Source: Ashinkailepas kermadecensis
Taxonomy: Eukaryota > Arthropoda > Thecostraca > Neolepadidae
Length of the DNA stretch: 64,000 nucleotides
NCBI GenBank assembly: GCA_034440615.1
Contig: JAOTOM010004286.1
Coordinates: forward strand, 1 to 64,000
Reading direction: 5' to 3'
Shown here: positions 10,805 through 22,120 of the stretch, in pieces
Numbering within the stretch: the first letter of the stretch is position 1
Layout of the letters: each line of letters starts with the position of its first letter
Notes under the pieces: generated by a model
Told to the model about the DNA's origin: nothing
Seen by the model: the letters and a program-made list of their open reading frames with translations, nothing else
Databases searched by the model: none
Translations under genes and position numbers: made by a program

Positions 10805-11535
10805 CATTTTCGAACCCCCTGCTCGTTTTAGGGTTTGTTGAATTTTTGTACACCGAGGATTTTGACGTGTCAGGGCGTTTTCGAAGATCCCGATGTGTTT
10901 ATTTAGCGCCGGTCTTTTTGTTTGTTTTGGAACCATGTTGCCTTTTGCGGCCCCAGCCACCTTTTCAGGCTATTGTGCGTTAGCATGACCCCTGTGTGCC
11001 TTGAGAGCTTCCGGTGTATTTTTTAGACCTCCCGGTATGTATATTTATGGCTGCAACGCTTGTGTTAAGGCCCAGTCGCTTTTTGTGAGACTGTGCGCTT
11101 TGGAGGGTCAGTTGTATTTTCGGCCCCGGTTGTGCTCTTAGGGTCCCGATGTGTTTATTTTGGGCTTCTGACGCACACTTGTGGGGCCCAAGTACAGTTT
11201 TGGGGCTTCGGTACGATGTTTCTAGGTCCAAGAGTGGCTTATCGCACCCAGGCGCGTGGTTCCGGAGACCCAACCCCAGTTTTCTGGGCTCAATACGATT
11301 TTGTGAAACTTTTCTGATTTTTTTTTCAAGTCCGAATCCCGGCCTGGTTTCTCGAGCACTTGACGCCATGTTTTTGTATCCCACCTCGATTGTTCGAGAT
11401 CCGGTTTGTTTTTCGGTGCCGTACGCAATTTGTGAAGGCATCTGATAATATGTTCGGTGCTCCAGAGCCATTTTTTTAACCTGGGCATTTAGTTGTTGGA
11501 ATCCATCCTTATTTTGGAGGGCTCCAGCTTGATTT
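10805..11535 (-). repeat. Right arm of a large inverted repeat
   Basis: Inverted partner of 9565-10310. The minus-strand translation of this arm and the plus-strand translation of the left arm share peptide blocks such as LTLQSAQ and GPHKC, which shows that they are the same sequence in opposite orientation and not two genes. Confidence 0.8.
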
Positions 11536-13880
11536 GTGTTTGTGTTTGTGGTCACACTGTGCTTACGTGTGGCCCTAGACGGCAATTTTGTAGAGCCTCG
11601 ACGGGACTACCGATGGGAATTGTGGGTCCCAAGCGCGGTATTTGGGGGGCCCGGTTCGAGTTCGTGCGATGCGTTGTATTTAGCTGTGGCCCCAACGCGA
11701 TTTTGGCGGTTCCTGTCGCAATTTTTCGGGCCTCGGAGCGAGTTTTCCGGGGCTGGCCGTATTTATTTGGAGACCCATACGCGAATTCTGGTGGACCGGC
11801 GCGAATTTTGGTGGCTCCAGCGCGATTTTTGAGGCCCCCGACACGATTCTTGGGAGCTTATCCCTCTCAGGATGGAGGGGGCATTTGCCCCTTTGATATA
11901 GCACTGCGGCCACTGAAGGAGTTTTTTTTTCCGTCCCAGAGTGACATTCCGGTTAAAATTGATTTTGGGGGCAGCTGCAACTTTTGGGGCCCCGGCGCGA
12001 CCTTCTGGGCCTCCAGTGTGATTTTCAAGGGCTGCGACGCGACTTTTTTGGGTCCAATGTGATCTTTTGGGCCCCGACGTCATTTTCTTGGATCCCTAGC
12101 GCGAGCTATAGCGGCCTGGACACTTTTTGGGGTCCAATGCGTTTTGGAGGCTTTTGGCGTCATTGTTGGGCCCACATAGTAATTATTCATGTCCGGATTG
12201 TTCTTCGTTGCTCCGGCGTCATTTGTTTTGGTCCCAATGAGACTTTTGGGGCACGGTACGACCTGTCGTGCCCCTGGCATGATTTTCGTGGTCCGGGCGT
12301 GAATTTTCGGTACCCCAGGCTCAGCGTAATTTGCGGGGGCCCCGGCCGGATCTTTTGGGGCCCATATCGTGATTTTAAAATACCCAGACTCGACTCTTAC
12401 TATTTCTTAGGTGGTTCTTCTTGCAAATTATAGGCCTCCTGTCGCGTCGTCTCATTTCCCAGAGCCTTTTTACCGGTTTTCGATGTCTCCTTGTGTGTCC
12501 TACCCTCCTGCATATTCAATGGTCCTGCTCTCCCGTGTTGGAGGGCCTCTTGCATTCTGGGGCCCCTTTAACATGGCATGGGGCTTCCTCTCATCTTCGA
12601 GGGGCATTTTCTGCCAAATTAGGGGCCTCTTGCCACGCCTCGTGTGCCTCCTCCTTTATCCTGGCAAAGCCTTACCCGCCTTGAGGGATCTTCAATTTTG
12701 GAAACCTCACCTCCTTCCATACCTGCTATCACTCCCATCTTAAGGGCCTCCTCTCATTTCCTGGGAACTCTTTCCGGTCTTCGGGACCTCATTTGGTCCT
12801 AGAGACCTACTCCTTCCCGAGTCCGGCAGGTGCCTCATTTCTCTTCTAGAGGCCTTCTTTTTCAAATTAGGGGCCTCTTCTCACGTCTTGGGGGCCTCCT
12901 GCTCTGCGTTCTCCTGCTCTGCGCTCTGGATTCGATCTTTACCCATCTTACGGGTGGTCTCTTATCTCCTGGTGGACTCCTCTTCTCTCCCAGGCGCCGC
13001 CTCTGCTAAATTACTGGCAACCTTTCCTATCTTAGTGGCCTTGTTATTTCCCGGGGACCTTCTTAACCGTCTTCGAGCCTTCTTTTCCGCTTGGGAGCCA
13101 TCTCTCTTATCCAATGGCCTTTCTCTCCTATTTTAGGGGCCTCCTCGTTCATCATGGGGTCTCGTTTCCAATCTTGTGTCGTTCTCTTCCGAATTAGGTG
13201 CCTCCTGCCACGTCTCTGGATCATCCTTTTCTATATCGGTGGAACCTCACCCGTTTGGGGCCTGCTTTTGCGTCTCCGAAACCTCATCTCATATCTTCCT
13301 TCCTTTTCCGTCTTAGGGCCTCCTCTCATATTCTGGTGCCTCCTTTCCGGTGTTGGAACCTCTTTTGCAATCCTGGTTTCCTCCGTGCCATTTTTGACAC
13401 TCTCTTGATTTCTGGGGACTCCTACCCTCTCCTAGGTGACTCCTTTTTCAAATTAGGGGCCTCCTCTCACGTCATGGGGGCCTCCTCATCTGTGTCTGGA
13501 GCCTCATTATCCTCTTAGCAGGGTGCTTTTGCGTCCTAGTCCTAGATCTTCTCTTCCAGGTTCCTCCTCTTCCAAAATATGGGCCTCATCTGGCTGGTCT
13601 CGGTGGCCTTCTCTCATTCCTGCGGAAACCTTCCTACCGTCTTGGGGCCCCTATTGCGTCCGGAGAAGTCTCCCTATCAGGTCTTAATTTTATATTGCAG
13701 GGCATCTTCCGTCTTGGGGACCTCGTTTTCCAACTTAAGAATATCCTGCCACCCATCGGAAGCCTTTTCGTCTAACCTGGGTGGCTTCTTGCCCGTCTCG
13801 GTGGCATCCTTTCCGTCCTGAGGGCCTCCTTTCCGTGCTGGGGTCTCCTTTTCGTCCTGGGGCCTTTTTCGTCCTGGGGC
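11536..13880. repeat. Highly diverged tandem repeats, about 30 bp
   Basis: Successive irregular units of the type TTTTGGGGCCCCGACGCGA grade, from about 12400 on, into units of the type GGGGCCTCCTCTCATTTC. The periodicity is clear but individual units have diverged widely, suggesting an old array inside the hAT-like element. No genuine coding region is seen. Confidence 0.7.
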
Positions 13881-15560
13881 TACCTTCCTATCTCTGTTCT
13901 CTGTTCTACGTCTAGTCCTACGTCCTTTTCGTCCTTGGGTGCATCTTTTCGTTCTAGGGGCCTCCTTTTGTCCTGGGGCCACCTTTTAGTCCTGGGGGCC
14001 TCCTCCCAATCTCTGTTCTACGTCTTGGGGCATCCTTGCGTTATGGGGCATCCTTTTCGTCCTGGGGCCTCCTTTTCGTCCTGGGGGCCACCTCACAATC
14101 TCTGTTCTACGTCTTAGGGGCCTCCTTTTCGTCCTGGGGCCCCCTTGTCTCCTGGGGGCCTCTTTTCGTCCTGGGGGCGTCCTTTTCGTCCTGGGGACCT
14201 CATCCCAATCTCTGTTCTACGTCTTTGGGGCATCCTTTTCGTCCTTTGGTGCATCCTTTTCGTCCTGGGGTTGGTTGGTTGATTGTTGGAGTGTAGGGGG
14301 CATGGACTGCGTCTTTCGTCCTGGGAGCCTCCTTTTCGTCCTGGTGGCCTCCTTTTGTCCTGGGGCCTTTTTCGTCCTGGGGCCTCCTTTCGTCCTGGGG
14401 GCCTCCTCCCAATCTCTGTTCTACGTCTTGGTGCCTTCCTTTTCGTCCTGGGGCCTCCTTTTCGTCCTGGGTCTCTTTTTGTCCCGGGGGCCTCCTTTTC
14501 GTCCTGGGGGCCTCCTCCCAATCTCTGTTCTACGTCTTGGGGGCTTCCTTTGCGTTATGGGGCATCCTTTTCGTCCTGGGGGCCTCCTTTTCGTCCTGGG
14601 GCCTCTTTTCGTCCTGGGGCGTCCTTTTGTCCGGGGACCTCATCCCAATCTCTGTTCTACGTCTTTGGGGCATCCTTTTCGTCCTTTGGTGCATCTTTCG
14701 TCCTGGGGTTGGTTGGTTGATTGTTGGAGTGTTGGGGCGCATGGACTGTGTCTTTCGTCCTGGGGGCCTCCTTTTCGTCCTGGGAGCTTTTTTCGTCCTG
14801 GGGGCCTCCTTTTCGTCCTGGGGGCCTCCTTTTCGTCCTGGGGCTACCTTCCTATCTATGTTCTCTGTTCTACGTCTAGTCCTACGTCCTTTTCGTCCTT
14901 GGGTGCATCCTTTTCGTTCTAGGTGCCTTCTTTTCGTCCTGGGGCCTCCTTTTAGTCCTGGGGGCCTCCTCCCAATCTCTGTTCTACGTCTTGGCGCATC
15001 CTTGCGTTATGGGGCATCCTTTTCGTCCTGGGGGCCTCCTTTTCGTCCTGGGGGCCACCTCACAATCTCTGTTCTACGTCTTAGGGGCCTCCTTTTCGTC
15101 CTGGAGGCGTCCTTTTCGTCCTGGGGCCTCCTTTTAGTCCTGGGGCCTCCTTTTCGTCCTGGGGACCTCATCCCAATCTCTGTTCTACGTCTTTGGGGCA
15201 TCCTTTTCGTCCTGAGGTTGGTTGGTTGATTGTTGGAGTGTAGGGGCGCATGTACTGCGTCTTTCGTCCTGGGGGCCTCTTTTCGTCCTGGGAGCTTCCT
15301 TTTCGTCCTGGGGCCTCCTTTTCGTCATGGGGGCCTCTTCCCAATCTCTGTTCTACGTCTTGGGGCCTCTTTTTCGTCCTGGGGGCCTTTTCGTCCCGGG
15401 GGGCCTCCTTTTCGTCCTGGGGGCCTCCTCCCAATCTCTGTTCTACGTCTTGAGGCCTCCTTTTCGTCATGGGGCCTCCTTTTCGTCATGGGGCCTCCTT
15501 TTCGTCATGGGGCCTCCTTTTCGTCCTGGGGGCCTCCTCCCAATCTCTGTTCTACGTCTC
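13881..15560. repeat. Homogeneous GC-rich tandem array with higher-order structure
   Basis: Short units such as GGGGCCTCCTTTTCGTCCTG are repeated dozens of times, with the spacer CAATCTCTGTTCTACGTC recurring about 13 times. A longer block containing GGTTGGTTGATTGTTGGAGT recurs near 14270, 14708 and 15217, giving a higher-order period of about 440-510 bp. It is much more uniform than the neighbouring older repeats. Its frames on both strands are artefacts of repetition. Confidence 0.9.
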
Positions 15561-15769
15561 TTATAGAGACCTGATTATATTTCCTGGTGGCCTCGTCAGT
15601 TTTGAGGCCTCATTGACAGCATGATATTCTGTCCCGTCGGCCTCCTTGCTCACCTTTTTTGCTGTGCATTTGCGGATAGGGGCCTCCTCAAATTTCAGGG
15701 GGCGGCGCCCCCCTGTTCCACGGCAGGGGGGACTGCCCCCCCCTGCCCCCCCCGGTGGCGACGCCCTTG

Positions 15770-15777
15770 GTTATGTG
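15770..15777. repeat. Target-site duplication, right copy (GTTATGTG)
   Basis: Exact match to 8275-8282, immediately after the right terminus GGTGGCGACGCCCTTG. Confidence 0.85.
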
Positions 15778-18700
15778 GCCTTTAGCCAACCGGAATACGT
15801 CGATTGAGTCGGCCCGCAGGTGGTGGCCACTGCTGTGGTAATGTTGTGACGTCACACGCGGTCGGCCTTGGCGCCGCGTCATTAATGCGGCAGCCAATCA
15901 CGGCGCCGATAGGGGACCGTGACCTCCCGGCGGCAGGTGCCGGCCGGGACTGTAGGAGAACCGATTGAGCGGCCGACGCGCACGGATATATATCTGCCGT
16001 TGTAAACCGTCGTTGTAGTGCCGACAGAAACTGCTAAATTACTGTCGGCACTTGTCACTTTTCGGCCCTTACTAGTATCAAACGTCAAATATAACGAAAA
16101 CGTACCGCCGTACTTTGAACGGGAGTTATCGCGACGCGAGGCGCCAAGACTTCATCACGAGCAAACTAGACTTCCCCACATCAGTCACCCGCATCGTCTC
16201 CGTGTTGTTTTAGATGCCCTCGCAGTTCACAGGCGATTGGCGGCTGTGCCATCAAGTTTCCTCACTTCCAACACTTTTCTCCTTTTTATAATTGGGTTAT
16301 AACATACAGCTAAATCAGAGCCCCGTCGAAGGAATTCCGAACTGGTGAGGGACTGCCAACCAAGGGTTTCCCAGCTTCATTCAACTAAATTATCCTCTCT
16401 GCGTGCGCTCAGTGCATCATCACAAGGGCCAGAAGGTTTACTTAGAGACTACTGGCGCTCCCCGCCCCCTGCATTTGATGTGCTGGAGGAGGCACTGAAC
16501 TAAATACCGGCAAGGGAGGACGAAAGTGTTTGGTCAGCCTGTAACAAATCGACCAGTTCACCTAGAGGTGTTATGGAAGCCTGTCCGTGCGGTGCGTTGG
16601 TGTTGATGTTGGTGAATCATGGAATCATGTCATGGAAGTTTGTCTGTGCGATGAGTGGTGTTGATTTCTTGTCAGCGCCGTATACGATGTTCTTAGGGAA
16701 GACTGAAGAACATAGCCCACCTAATATTTCCAACCTGTGTTTTTTCTGCAGAATTTCATGCGAAAACGTCTTTTCCGCATACTTCCGTTAAAATGTTGCA
16801 TTCTTCTTGTCCAATGTATCCCTCCAAGTTTGGTTTACTCCAATATTTTAAGAAAAAGGAATGGATCCATATTAAAACGTCAGTTGACAAGCTAGGCAAG
16901 ATGTAAAAACTTGGAAATGCTACACATCACGGTTCATGGTAGAACAACTAAAATATTGCATACCCCATCAGCCTGGGGGCAGGCGACAGTTTGTGTCGCT
17001 AATTATAACGCGCCATTAGAGGTGCTGGACGAACGAGGACAGGGAGCCCAATATAGGGTTCACCTGCTGCAGAGAAAAGATGACCAGGAGCGGCAGGGGA
17101 CTTGTGGGCCGACCGCAACTGCGATTTATTTTCAGCCCGTGAAGGTACCTTACTGGGTGAAATTTTCGCGAGCAGGTTCAGAAATACGCAGAACCTACGT
17201 CGACAAATCGGCACAGCACATTTGTGTTGGTATTCGTGGCACATATTCGGCAGAGAAGCCCGACTGAGAAACTAGGACCGCCAATGTCGGAATATACGCA
17301 TCGAAAAACAATTCGCTTCAGCCGAAATTAGCAGCATTCTTGCCCAAATCGGACATATCTGCCAAGTGTGGTGTGCGAATCTCACACTTAGCCTGCGCCC
17401 GACCAAGGCGGTTGCTTGAACACCCCATTATCTTCGGTTTCCTGCTATGTTTGAAAAACGAATAGGCACAGCTGGTTGAAATTTGATACGCCTAAATCAT
17501 AATTTCGATACTTCCAGGGTGAATTCTTCCCGCAGGGTCACTTATCTAGGTCAGGTAAAATTCTACGAATTCCAAACAAATATCGGCATATTTTTCGACT
17601 TTCTATCGCTAATTTTGAAGCCACAAAATGACTGTTTGCACCATGTTCTACAATTTAACTATCTAGTTGCTTTCGAAATGGCAACGTCATTGACCTAAGG
17701 TGAGGTCACTGGCTTACTTTTGATCATCTTATGTCTTTAAAGATGGCCTGAAGGCAACAATCATGGGTACATTTAGTAGACTGTTGTGGCCTATTTATTT
17801 CGTCTGTGGGCCCAATAGTTGTTGGCATCCGGAGCCTAGCCAAGGGGAGGGGCGAAGGGTGCAGCTGCACTTTCAGTAACTTTTGTTCTAAGCTGGATGA
17901 TAGATTCGATAAATGATATCATGTAGGTCTAATCCTCAACTTTCAGGGTTACGTAGAACATCGTGGTTCGGATTTTTTAGTTGAGGTCTCAGGTCAGGCG
18001 AAGTAGGTCAATGTCGGGGTGTGGTTATTCACCTGGTCTTCATCGTATAGTTATCGGACCCTGGTCTTGCAAAAAATAGATTTTTTGCCTCGAGGTCGAT
18101 GATACGCAAACTGGGGGTCTTCATGCCAAGGTCAAGCACCAGGAAATGTTTGATTAGCTGTTGACGTTGACGATTTCCGAAGCGGATTGAGCTTACGAAA
18201 TGGTAAGAAGCGACACCAACGCAGTGTCAAATGTCGTCCGGCTTTTTCAGAAATCTGAAGGAGCAGATCGGAGGAGGAGAAAAAGGATGAAGGAGAAAAA
18301 TTTCCAAGAGTTCTGGAATTATCCACCCGTTCCCCCAACAAACAAACAAAACAAATGGAACGTTGTGACTCAAATTGCATCAGAAACAAAACTAGCAGTA
18401 TCAAATTAGGCTCGCAAACCCTGATTCAATCACTTGTATACAAACACAAAAGACGAGGACAACGTTCTTAATTCTCCGAGAGTTATTTTAGTTATTCAGC
18501 CAGAAGGTATTGTATTGGCGGCAACATACTCGACGCATCGGTACTAGGCCATCATCAGGAGCAGCTCCTGAGGACGGTTTGTCGTCAAAACGTCGAGCAG
18601 TTTGCTGATCATGTCCCGGCGCCAAACGTCGAGTCCACCAATTTGCCACTAACGCTACCTTCGCACTTGATCACTAAAATAACTCTCCTTGGATTAAAAA

Positions 18701-18790
18701 AACTTTCTACTCATCTTGCAATTCCTGCAATATGACGGAAGCGAGAGGTCATTAAATTAGTTTTGTATCATACTAACTGTTTTTGCTATA
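15778..18790. other. Intron sequence without recognised genes
   Basis: No exon of the exchanger is expected here, since exons 4 and 5 join in phase. A 118-codon open frame (16911-17267, plus) and paired frames near 18132-18409 have no motif I recognise. A stretch around 18510-18660 contains short inverted segments (CATCAGGAGCAGCTCCTGA) of the kind seen in dispersed repeats. Confidence 0.45.
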
Positions 18791-18792
18791 TG

Positions 18793-19080
18793 ATAATATG
18801 ATGTGCACTAGCTCAGTCGGTAACAGGGTTCGTGTGCCCCAGCTCGGTCGGTAGCCGGGTTCGTGTAGCTCTACGCGCTCGCATTTCGCCTCAGACTGAG
18901 AGGATCTCCCGGCAACTGATTCGCTGATGTTTAGGAAGCGACAGGGAGGGGTGCCGGGTGTAACGGTATATTGGCTGTACGTTCAGCTCTCGGTCTAAAT
19001 TCTACCGCTAATTTGGATCACCCAGATCGAGTCATAGGGTCAGAGTCCACCTGACAAACCATGATTGAAATATAATGTTA
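18793..19080 (+). mobile_element. Diverged tRNA-derived SINE, copy 2
   Basis: A TAGCTCAGTCGG A-box-like start, GGGTTCGTGT B-box-like segments, CGCGCTCGCATTT, and a later GGTCTAAATTCTACCGCTAAT block follow the same order as in the better-preserved SINE at 29596-29940. The head appears partly duplicated (two GGGTTCGTGT segments about 35 bp apart). Confidence 0.6.
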
Positions 19081-19289
19081 TTCCGTAAAACTAAAGCCAA
19101 CCCAGCAAGCATTCAGGTACATTGCTTATTTTTGAAGCGATGGCTCACATACCGCATATGGGAGCGATATAGAAGTAACACAGCAACCCTGAACGTTTTT
19201 TATGTACATGTATGGGCGTATCTACATACCCTACCATATCTACATACAAAACAACACTTGTGTTACAAGCAACTCATCGAGCCGCCACA

Positions 19290-20670
19290 CCCACTGTCAG
19301 CTGAGCTACAGACAACCTGACCGGGACACATTGTGATGTCCTTACCTGACCTTCTATTACGGTACCGGCAGCTGAGCTATAGACGACCTCACCTGGGCAC
19401 CTGTGGTGTCCTCACCTGACCTTCCTTCACAGTGCCGGCAGCTGAGCTACAGACACCCTCACCTGGATACCTGTGATGTCCTCACCTGACCTTCCTTCAC
19501 AGTGCCGGCAGCTGAGCTACAGACACCCTCACCTGGATACCTGTGATGTCCTCACCTGACCTTCCTTCACAGTGCCGGCAGCTGAGCTACAGACACCCTC
19601 ACCTGGACACCTGTGATGTCCTCACCTGACCTTCCTTCACAGTGCCGGCAGCTGAGCTACAGACGCCCTCATCTGGACACCTGTGATGTCCTCACCTGAC
19701 CTTCCTTCACAGTGCCGGCAGCTGAGCTACAGACGCCCTCATCTGGACACCTGTGATGTCCTCACCAGACCTTTCTTCACAGTACCGGCAGCTGTGCTAC
19801 AGACACCCTCAGCTGGACACCTGTAATGTCCTCACCTGACCTTCCTTCACAGTGCCGGCAGCTGAGCTACAGACACCCTCACCTGGACACCTGTGATGTC
19901 CTCACCTGACCTTCCTTCACAGTTCCAGCAGCTGAGCTACAGACACCCTCACCTGGACACCTGTGATGTCCTCACCTGACCTTCTTCACAGTGCCGGCAG
20001 CTGAGCTACAGACACCCTCACCTGGATACCTGTGATGTCCTCACCTGACCTTCCTTCACAGTGCCGGCAGCTGAGCTACATACACCCTCACCTGGATACC
20101 TGTGATGTCCTCACCTGACCTCCTTCGCAGTGCCGGTAGCTGTGCTACAGACACCCTCACCTGGACACCTGTGATGTCCTCACCTGACCTTCCTTTACAG
20201 TGCCGGCAGCTGTGCTACAGACACCCTCACCTGGGCACCTGTGATGTCCTCACCTGACCTTCCTTCACAGTGCCGGCAGCTGAGCTACAGACACCCTCAC
20301 CTGGACACCTGTGATGTCCTCACCTGACCTTCCTTCACAGTGCCGGCAGCTGAGCTACAGACACCCTCAGCTGGACACCTGTAATGTCCTCACCTGACCT
20401 TCCTTCACAGTGCCGGCAGCTGTGCTACAGACACCCTCACCTGGACACCTGTGATGTCCTCACCTGACCTTCCTTCACAGTGCCGGCAGCTGTGCTACAG
20501 ACACCCTCACCTGGACACCTGTGATGTCCTCACCTGACCTTCCTTCACAGTGCCGGCAGCTGTGCTACAGACACCCTCACCTGGACACCTGTGATGTCCT
20601 CACCTGACCTTCCTTCACAGTGCCGGCAGCTGTGCTACAGACACCCTCACCTGGACACCTGTGATGATGT
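19290..20670 (-). repeat. 70-bp minisatellite starting at the exon 4 splice donor
   Basis: About 19-20 copies of a 70-bp unit. On the minus strand each unit contains GTCAG|GTGAGGACATCACAGG and GTCCAG|GTGAGGGTGTCTGT. The real intron starts with GTAAGGACATCATCACAGG and runs straight into the array in register. The array therefore appears to have grown from the donor region, and it presents some 40 donor-like CAG|GTGAGG sites. Confidence 0.95.
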
Positions 20671-20676
20671 CCTTAC

Positions 20677-20776
20677 CTGGAGACACGGTGAGCGCCTGGA
20701 TGAACTGCTCCTTCCACGATGTCGTGCCGACCGCGAGCGATGCGTTGGCACGCTGCACCAGCTTGTCGACTGTGTT
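20677..20776 (-). CDS. Calx: Na+/Ca2+ exchanger, exon 4 (end of the regulatory loop)
   Basis: Thirty-three codons encode NTVDKLVQRANASLAVGTTS followed by WKEQFIQALTVSP, one of the most conserved cytoplasmic segments just before the second membrane block of NCX proteins. The acceptor is CTGTGTGCAG before AACACAG and the donor is CTCCAG followed by GTAAGG. It enters in phase 0 after exon 3 (ESKEFK) and leaves in phase 1 into the acidic exon 5. It is the exon immediately preceding the 70-bp donor-derived minisatellite. Confidence 0.93.
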
Positions 20777-21172
20777 CTGCACACAGGGGCAGACACTGTC
20801 ACGGACACACAGACATGCGCAGCGCAAGCACGTTCAGCCACCGTGCGAACACGATGCATGCTGTGGATGCCCTACATCACTTGCGAATGCATACTGATGC
20901 GAATTGCATTCGGGGAACCAACCGCGAATGCAACTCATATAGTGTCGACGTGTGTCGTAAATGAACCCCAAGTTTGTCTTCGGGAGAAAGCCACTAAATT
21001 GTGTTCGCATGCCTGTGGGTAATACTAATTGGGACACTAGTTAAGTGGGATAGCTAGATCGATACAGCACACGTCCGGAGACTGCACTTCTTTCCTCCAG
21101 TTGGGCGACGGGTTCGCCCAATATGAACTCTGAAAGCTAGACCAAGCAATATCAACATATTTTCTCTCTCTA
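20777..21172. other. Intron sequence without recognised features
   Basis: A 143-codon open frame on the plus strand (20591-21022) is antisense to exon 4 and extends into intron. It is not supported as a gene. Confidence 0.5.
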
Positions 21173-21224
21173 TCCCTCTCCCTATCTTTCTCTCTCCCTC
21201 TCTTTATCTATCTGTCTCCCCTCC

Positions 21225-21303
<79 letters not shown>
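21173..21303. repeat. (CT)n microsatellite
   Basis: Interrupted CT-rich sequence leads into about 75 bp of pure CT dinucleotides. Confidence 0.98.
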
Positions 21304-21306
<3 letters not shown>

Positions 21307-22120
21307 TAGAACTTATCCTTCGGGTTATGCACGCGAAGGACAGTCACATCAAAGTCCACTGTTGTCAGGCGTCTGTTGATAACAGCTTGAATACCTAGCC
21401 GAACATAACAGCTTGAATACCTAGCCGAACATATTTCACACCTCTGCTGTTTTTCTCAGCTTGTTTTTGGTCCTCTACTGAAATGCTTTTGTGGTTCGTC
21501 TACATGCACACTGAATACTGCACATTGGAAGCTTCAGCTTCTGGCGCGATTGCGAGGACACAATAAAAGCGCTCTTGCACTCAGGTGGCTCATCGTCACA
21601 CCTTTATGCGGAATGCCGCCGCCAAATTTTGAAGACCTGGGAAACAGAAATGATTTGATGGCGCGAAGCGAGATTGTACCTTCGGGTTGTGCCACTGTAT
21701 CGAAGGATCTGTTCACCGGACTGGAAAATGTGAGGATTGTCCTGACGCTGGACGCTTGCATTACAGAGAATGAACAATTGTCTGTTTGGTAGGCTATCGC
21801 GCAATATGTATCTGCATTATTCATCTGGTGAAAACTAAATTAAGGAATGAAATCGACCATCTGTACTCAAAGATAGTACGAAAAAATATTTCCATAGATT
21901 GCAGTACTTGGAATTCACCCTAAAGTGCACATTGTATTACCCTACGTGCACCTTGGTCGAAGTAAAAACGGTTCTTTCCCTTCAATCCTGGTGCACAGTG
22001 AGCACTCTTCAGTTACTAACCTATCCTGTGTGTGGGGGCCGATGGAGGAGAAGTCTCCCAAAGGCTTGACATAGATCAAGCACCTCTGATGCTCGAGGCA
22101 GACGCATTACTCGATCGATA
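21304..22120. other. Intron sequence without recognised features
   Basis: It contains one short direct duplication near 21375-21425 (AACAGCTTGAATACCTAGCC, twice). Nothing else is recognised. Confidence 0.5.

Larger units (their letters stand above)
8283..15769. mobile_element. 7.5-kb hAT-like DNA transposon, non-autonomous
   Basis: The left end reads CAGTGGCGTCGCCACG and the complement of the right end reads CAAGGGCGTCGCCACC, a 13 of 16 match. Both ends are flanked by the identical 8-bp duplication GTTATGTG. Terminal CA(G/A)(T/G)G and 8-bp duplications are characteristic of the hAT superfamily. Long G/C tracts sit just inside both ends. No transposase domain (no dimerisation or DDE blocks) is visible inside. 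The interior is an inverted repeat and several generations of short GC-rich tandem repeats, with GGGGCCTCC motifs recurring from 8338 to 15690. It lies in the intron between exons 4 and 5. Alternative: a nested composite of several insertions sharing outer ends. Confidence 0.8.

Noticed and set aside
12411..15574. Many overlapping plus- and minus-strand frames of 60-230 codons rich in Pro, Gly and Ser.
   Set aside because: They are produced by GC-rich tandem repeats inside the hAT-like element, open on several frames at once, and show no domain.
16911..17267. A 118-codon open frame in the intron between exons 4 and 5.
   Set aside because: No recognisable motif, no repeat relatives in the window, and base use like the surrounding intron; a database search would be needed to change this.
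20591..21022. A 143-codon plus-strand Cys-rich frame.
   Set aside because: It overlaps exchanger exon 4 in antisense and starts within the 70-bp minisatellite.
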